The notes below the pieces were generated by a model, which saw only the letters and a program-made list of their open reading frames with translations, was not told the origin of the DNA and did not search any database. The position numbers and the translations under genes were made by a program. 64,000 nucleotides of DNA, taken from positions 310,001-374,000 of the forward strand of contig OY756142.1 in the NCBI GenBank assembly GCA_963576785.1, in the 5' to 3' direction. The stretch is from Chlorophyllum brunneum. Taxonomy: Eukaryota > Basidiomycota > Agaricomycetes > Agaricales > Agaricaceae. Below, piece by piece: positions 58,998-64,000 of this stretch (positions within the stretch are counted from its first letter, which is position 1; every line of letters begins with the position of its first letter).

Positions 58998-59928
58998 GAT
59001 GACATATGATGACCTCAGGTCATCGTATCTACGTGTTTTCGTGTTTTTTATTTTATTTTACCTGGATCCTGATCTCGCTACAGTACATGAATTCGATGGT
59101 TGGAACTCGACTTTTGTCCTTTTCTATCTTCCCCCACTACCCGTGTTTCTATGCAGTACCCCTTTCAGCCTATCCTACGCCCTCCTATAACGGAGCCTAC
59201 ATTCTTCATCCCTTCATGTTGTTTTCACGATAACTCGCTTCCCGTAATGTCTGTTCGTGCATGTTTGTTTCTTTTAGTCATATCTCCCCGTACAGTCTAG
59301 CTCTTTGTTTTGTTTGTATACACCGCTATGTATTGGCGTTCGCCTCCCCACTCTCAAGTTGCGTTGTCTATTTCAAAGCTTTTTTGTTTCGTTTCTACTT
59401 CACTCTATCTTCGTCGGTGACTTGGGTAGCAAGTTGGGACGTTTTTAATCTGCTCTCCGCTGTCAATATAGTTACATTACGAAACTCAATTACTCTATGT
59501 CCAACCGTGGTTCTTCTGGCTTTACAAATAGTGTTTTCTGTGACAGGTTACGTTCTGGATGATGGGTCTAGTCCCTGGACGAGTCACACACTTGGTGTTG
59601 AGTGGTTCGGCCCCGGAAGAAACATCTCCCTACGCCACAGATTCAATTAGCTTTATGGATTGCCCTGCTGAACTCCCCCAGCCATGAGACCGTGAGACAG
59701 CTCTCAGAAGCGAAGCCAGCCGCACAAGGAGGATTTGGTTGGGCCACCACTGGCACTAGTCACCAGTACATGTGATACCTACTTTCGCATTTGATATCGA
59801 ACGGCCCCCGTTCGGCCGATAAGCGGGTATCTGTTGAACATCGGATCAGATTTCACATCATGTTTGGCAGATGCTTGTGAGCCAAACAATGATTATTGTG
59901 CACCAGTGTTTTTTGAAATAGGCGACGT
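58998..59928. other. 3' flank of the RRM gene and promoter of RRP7
   Basis: T-rich sequence in the first 600 bases, probably a long 3' UTR. No gene seen. Confidence 0.4.
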
Positions 59929-60920
59929 ATGGGTCTTTCTACACTCTTTAGCGGATTCACCCCGATTCCCATTACATATTCTGAATCTGCGACACATTAC
60001 ATTTACGCGCGCGCCCATTCGAATTCGAAGAAAGCTAATGATGGTTTACCCGTTGGTCGGACGTTGTTCTTGGTGAATGTACCACCAGACGCTACAGAAC
60101 GAGAAATAATCCAGTTGTTCAAGAGTGCAGGGACGGTGGAGAAGGTTGTGTTTGGTACAGATAATGTAGAGGAGATTGGCCGTGATGCGGCGGAGGAGGA
60201 TGAAGAAGAGGAAGATGAAAATGGAGAGACAATGGAGGTTGAAGGAGAGAAACCACGGAAACGACGAAAAGTGTCAAAGGAAGAAATTCCTAAAGTCACA
60301 CCTCTACCAGTTGTACCATTACGCACGATACGGAAAACAGGCGGATCAGCCCATGTCGTCTTTCTCGATACGTCTTCGCTCGATCGTGCAGTAAATTCAC
60401 TATCAAAACCTCGATTATGGCCAACAACAGAAGAACCCACAGGTCTCGCTCATTATCTCGCACTTTACGACTCACTTCGACCATCATTGGATACTGTGAA
60501 ACAACACGCAGATACTTATATTGAAGTATTCGAATACGAACTTGCCAAGACGAAGCAGAAATCACAGTATCGGAAGGGCGAGGCCATTGTGGATGAAGAT
60601 GGATTTACTTTGGTGACGAGAGGTGGTGCTTATGGTCAGACTTTGGGTGGTGGTCTCGCTGTGGCTAGCAAGAAGTTCCAACAGACGGGAGAGACGAGGA
60701 TACGGAACAACAAGAAAAGAGAAAAGAAGGAGAAAGAGGGGTTCTATGCTTTCCACAAGGCCGAGAAACAGCGAAAAGGTGCGTGTGGTATATCAAACCT
60801 TATATACCATTTCCTGCTCATCGCCTGCCCCCAGAAATATTGGACCTGAAACGCAAGTGGGAAGAGGACAAGGCCAAGGTGGAAAAGTTAAAGGCTTCGA
60901 GACGATTCAAGCCTTATTAA
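59929..60920 (+). CDS. RRP7: Ribosomal RNA-processing protein 7 homologue
   Basis: ATG 59929 starts MGLSTLFSGFTPIPITY. An RRM-like fold follows: GRTLFLVNVPPDATEREIIQ, then an acidic insertion (DAAEEDEEEEDENGE) and GGSAHVVFLDTSSLDRAV. The C-terminal region has a Lys/Arg-rich helix (NNKKREKKEKEGFYAFHKAE). A single intron (about 60780-60833) joins QRK to EILDLKRKWEEDKAKVEKLK and ends in SRRFKPY, the near-invariant end of Rrp7 proteins. Rrp7 is part of the UTP-C subcomplex of the small-subunit processome in the nucleolus. About 300 residues, the usual length. Without the splice the frame ends earlier and loses this C-terminus. Confidence 0.92.
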
Positions 60921-61244
60921 TTTAGGTACCACAAAAGTACTCTACCATAGTGAGATAGACCTTCCATTCCAACTTGGCAAACAATTCTAAAAGCGCGCTT
61001 AGCGGCATCTACTGTTTTAATATACCCTTTCCCCTGGTGATCACCCACGTCCTTGCGAGGCAAAATGCCTATACGTGATATGATCCGACGCGAACAACTG
61101 CCCGTATGATCAGCTGCCTCTGAATGGGCGGACGCTTGACCTTGTGGAGACTGGATAGGAGTCTGAGTCATTCCTCTACCAACATTCCTCCATTAGAATA
61201 TGTATTAATGACGAGGGCGGGGCGGATAGGGAGAAACGCGTGGC

Positions 61245-61249
61245 AAAAA
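61245..61249 (-). terminator. Pol III T-stretch after tRNA-Arg
   Basis: TTTTT directly follows the discriminator base of the tRNA on the minus strand, as expected for RNA polymerase III termination. Confidence 0.75.
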
Positions 61250-61333
61250 TGACCACCGCAGGACTCGAACCTGCAACCTTTTGGTGACATTCGGCGATCG
61301 AAGCCAAACGCGCTACCATTGCGCCAGGTAGTC
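61250..61333 (-). tRNA. tRNA-Arg (anticodon UCG) with 12-nt intron
   Basis: 84 nt with a complete cloverleaf: acceptor GACTACC/GGTGGTC (one G-U pair), D stem GCGC/GCGC, anticodon stem TTTGG/CCAAA, T stem GCAGG/CCTGC with loop TTCGAGT, discriminator A. The anticodon loop is CTTCGA plus A with TCGCCGAATGTC inserted after position 37, the canonical nuclear intron site. Internal A box (TGGCGCAATGG) and B box (GGTTCGAGTCC) are present. CCA is not encoded, as in eukaryotes. Confidence 0.92.
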
Positions 61334-61476
61334 TTACGGGTAGACTGGGCTGAAATGGGTGTTGACATGTGTTGTGCGGTGACGTATGGCAGGATCAAAG
61401 CGTGATATCGGTAAGTACCTTGGCTCAATGCAGTGATCCATCTCGTTCTTCCGTCCGCCCACCCTCACCCGCAACC

Positions 61477-62152
61477 ATGGCTCTTAATTGGACCATGCTC
61501 ACCCCAAACCGCTCGCCCGTACCTCTGCCCAACGAAACCACCATCACAACTGTTGATGCAGGCGTCGAACTATCCCTCATAATCCCAGATGTTCCGCCTC
61601 CTGGGAGTTCTGCCGCTGGAGGCTCTGGTGGCACCAAGAAACTCAAGTCAATGGGAAAGGTTTGGCTTACTGACCAGCGGGTATGTACCCATCAGGTCTT
61701 TGGGACTACAGCATTGACCCCAACCACCCACAGTTCGTCTTCACGAGTGACGCAAAGAACCATCTCGACTCGCTATCAGTTCCTCTTCATTCTATCCTCT
61801 CCACACGATTCGAGCAGCCTACATTTAGCGGAAACTATCTCTCCTTTGAAGTGAAACCTACAAGCAATGGTGGCTTGACTGATGGGACGAAAGCCGAGGT
61901 CCGCTTCAAAGATCGCGCCATGTTCGAGTTCGTCAGTCTTCTCGAAAAGACTAGAGAAAGAGCGATATACATGCGGAGACAGGCTGCTGATGAAGCCGAA
62001 GAGGGCCTACGTATGTTCCCTTCTCATTATCTTTACGTCTTATCCTCTCACGACGCACTGTTTCAGCTACGTATACCACACCCGCTGGGTCAAGTTCGGT
62101 GACGATGATCAGCGGTGTTCCGGTGGACAACCCGCCAGGCTACGAGAATTGA
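61477..62152 (+). CDS. WBP2-like GRAM/PH-fold protein ending in a PPGY motif
   Basis: Three exons. ATG 61477 begins MALNWTMLTPNRSPVPLP. The GRAM/PH-like region reads GKVWLTDQR, then across an intron FVFTSDAKNHLDSLSVPL, TFSGNYLSFEVKP and AEVRFKDRAMFEFVSLLEKT, the core layout of WW-domain-binding protein 2. The last exon ends VPVDNPPGYEN, a PPxY motif that would bind WW domains, e.g. of Rsp5/Nedd4-type ubiquitin ligases. About 180 residues, shorter than animal WBP2 because the Pro/Tyr-rich tail is almost absent. Role: likely a ligase adaptor or membrane-linked regulator. Starts 143 bp from the tRNA gene, on the other strand. Confidence 0.82.
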
Positions 62153-62473
62153 TGTATGTATCTGTATACCTAGCGTTTGTGAATCGATAATTTGTATCAA
62201 GGACTCCATACTGTACTTTACTCATCCACGGGCTACTGTAACAACGAATCTGCTTTGGGTGCTTCACTCTGCGGCGGTTTAAGTTTGATAGAAGGCACTT
62301 TCTGTTGGTCCCATGGGGCCTATTTGACACCCGAATTCTGACAGATAGCTGATCGTGGTCCAGTCATTCATCATGCATCTTGTATCAATGGTTAATCTGA
62401 CGGTGCCCTAAAGGTGCCCTCACATGTGCAACAATAGTTCCTTCGTTACTTTACAACATACCAAAGACATGGA
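62153..62473. other. 3' flanks of convergent genes
   Basis: Nothing distinct seen. Confidence 0.35.
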
Positions 62474-63682
62474 TCAAGGCAAGCCCCTTCCACTGTTGAT
62501 TGCATTCGCCACTTGACTAGTATTTGGACGATTAAAAGCATATCTATCGCGTCAAAGTTACGAGCGGTCTTCCCAGACAACCTCTCCCACGTACCTTTCA
62601 TAACTGTCCAAGTATAGATCATCAGTGCTGCAAGTTGCGACGAACGCTTGATGTGTGAATAATCGCTTCAACCAAGCATTGAATTTTTCTCCTTGAGGAA
62701 GTTCAAACCCTTTGTAGTGTTTCAACACCAGTCGCGCCCTGTAGAGCCCTATCATAACATTGAACATTGTTAGTTCCCTGATGATTAGAAGATGGCGTAC
62801 ACGGTGCGACCATGACGTCCGTCCAACCCAATTCTCCTCCTTCAATCCATAGACCAAGACCTTTACTCAGGGCCTGGCGTTCTCCTTCCCCCGAAACTCC
62901 ACCTCCATTGAGTATTTCTCTCTCCGCTCTTTCGAGAAGGCCGACCAGCGTCTCAATCGCTTGATGAAATTCCTTACCAGTATTAATTTGAGTTTCCGTA
63001 TCTTGCGCTTGGAGGAACCGGTAAAATGCTGGAACTAGTGTACGATTGACATGATCGGTTTGTAATTTCACCAAGGCTCTAGCATCTGAAGATCGCTGAT
63101 TTATAGATTTACTCTGACAGATAACATGGGGTAGTGCGTACATGGATTTGTGGCTGGTGGAAGGAGTGATCGCCGAGTGGTGCTAGATGCCAGGCTAATT
63201 GATAACCATACGTTATTTCATATCATAATCAACCTTGTACAGGACGTACTCTTCGAGATACTCCATTATCACAGTACTCTCATTCAACGCCCGCGGGGGG
63301 CTGAATTTGTTAAATCTAAGCCCAGGAACGAGACCTTTAGGCGAAACTTCCAGAAGTTCCTTGGGTTTCTTGTATGGATCCACCTCATCTGCACAACAGG
63401 TGAAGAATCATCGGAAGCTGAGCCCTTGTGACTACTTACAATACTAAATGGTTATCAGCCCGTATATTTCGGCTTGATTGAATTCACAAAACGATTAAGT
63501 ACCTTGTATGGCACCCCTAGGAATTCAAATGCGACCCATACACGCTGGACGAATGGACAAAAACAACTACCAAATAACGTAATGTCTTCGTCCTTGTCTT
63601 GGCGGTTAACTGTGTTAAAAGCACCACCGGTGCATTGTGTGTGGTATGCTCTGCCTTTGTCTTCTTTTGTAATGTCTGGCAT
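62474..63682 (-). CDS. Omega-type glutathione S-transferase
   Basis: ATG 63682 begins MPDITKEDKG. The thioredoxin-fold half has LFGSCFCPFVQRVWVAFEFL. The CPFVQR motif with catalytic Cys is the omega-class signature, unlike Tyr/Ser GSTs. After an intron, VDPYKKPKELLEVSPKGLVP (substrate loop) and NESTVIMEYLEE (glutathione-binding ES) follow. The helical half reads VNRTLVPAFYRFLQAQDTET, LGWTDVMVAP, then VLKHYKGFELPQGEKFNAWL and ATCSTDDLYLDSYE. A last short exon gives SQVANAINSGRGLP with stop 62474-62476. Reading through that intron gives a different end at 62558 and is less likely. Function: glutathione-dependent thioltransferase or dehydroascorbate-type reduction, detoxification. The acceptor of intron 1 (about 63390) is ambiguous by a few bases. 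Confidence 0.88.
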
Positions 63683-64000
63683 GAGGGAATGGAATACAAG
63701 GTGATAGTGGTGAGGATGTATGAGAAGACACAGGACAAATAGGGGTGATTGATGACATCATCCACTACTCACGGCTTCCTGTTGACTCGGGGGATTTCGA
63801 CCATGCTGTACATGCCGTCCCATGCACGATTCAGCTTCCAGTTGCATAAACAAATTCCGGGTGCACTGAACCACTGACAGTTATGTGGGTAGTCCTTCAG
63901 TACTTCAGTTGTGGTGCTTGCGCCATGGGCACGGGCTCACTTCCTGGCTGGTCGCACCGTCAACCACTTAGATTATGGGCAGGTTTGATTTCTTCGCGGT
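63683..64000. other. Upstream flank of the GST gene to the window end
   Basis: No gene, RNA or repeat seen in the last ~320 bases. Confidence 0.35.

Noticed and set aside
60917..61171. 84-residue minus-strand frame between RRP7 and the tRNA
   Set aside because: No motif or partner exons; could be the 3' flank of RRP7.
1..64000. CRISPR arrays, bacterial operons, viral or toxin genes
   Set aside because: Looked for and not seen; the gene structure is that of a fungal nuclear genome.

Overview
This is a window of a filamentous basidiomycete genome, most likely an Agaricomycete; I cannot name the species. The evidence is dense genes split by many ~45-65 nt GT...AG introns, CT-rich leaders, wood/plant-decay enzymes (AA9 LPMO, GH16 glucanase, a P450) and fungal housekeeping genes (Ira/neurofibromin RasGAP, RRM-cyclophilin, Nam8/Csx1-like RRM protein, Rrp7). 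Nothing suggests bacterial or viral origin. Gene models were spliced by eye, joining frames at GT/AG sites where family motifs stay in register. Spans are from start codon to stop codon and include introns.

Layout. 0-10 kb: 3'-truncated alpha/beta hydrolase (-), tandem dual-specificity phosphatase (+), Nudix CoA-diphosphatase-like protein (+), secreted Tyr-Lys-Pro/Gly-His repeat protein (-), and a compact protein that resembles alkyladenine DNA glycosylases (-). 10-20 kb: GH16 glucanase with a GPI-like tail (-), a 3.3 kb gene-poor stretch, cytochrome P450 (+), single-pass membrane protein (-). 20-35 kb: a repeat-built accessory region with three paralogous membrane-protein genes (one -, two +), each inside a shared ~3.3-3.6 kb duplication unit, with a MITE-like element, a minisatellite and a CHORD-like zinc protein between them. 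35-64 kb: AA9 LPMO (-), PPIL4/Rct1-type cyclophilin (+), BTB protein (+), coiled-coil protein (-), a ~9.8 kb Ira/neurofibromin gene (-), Nam8/Csx1-like RNA-binding protein (+), RRP7 (+), intron-containing tRNA-Arg(UCG) (-), WBP2-like protein (+) and an omega-type GST (-).

Main discovery candidate: the paralogue trio at about 21.3-22.2, 28.3-29.2 and 33.2-34.2 kb. Flanks, promoters and even introns align readily between copies, while the exons have diverged so far that only short motifs remain. That is the reverse of normal constraint. It suggests a rapidly diversifying membrane-protein family, for example in recognition or interaction, which I cannot match to any named family.
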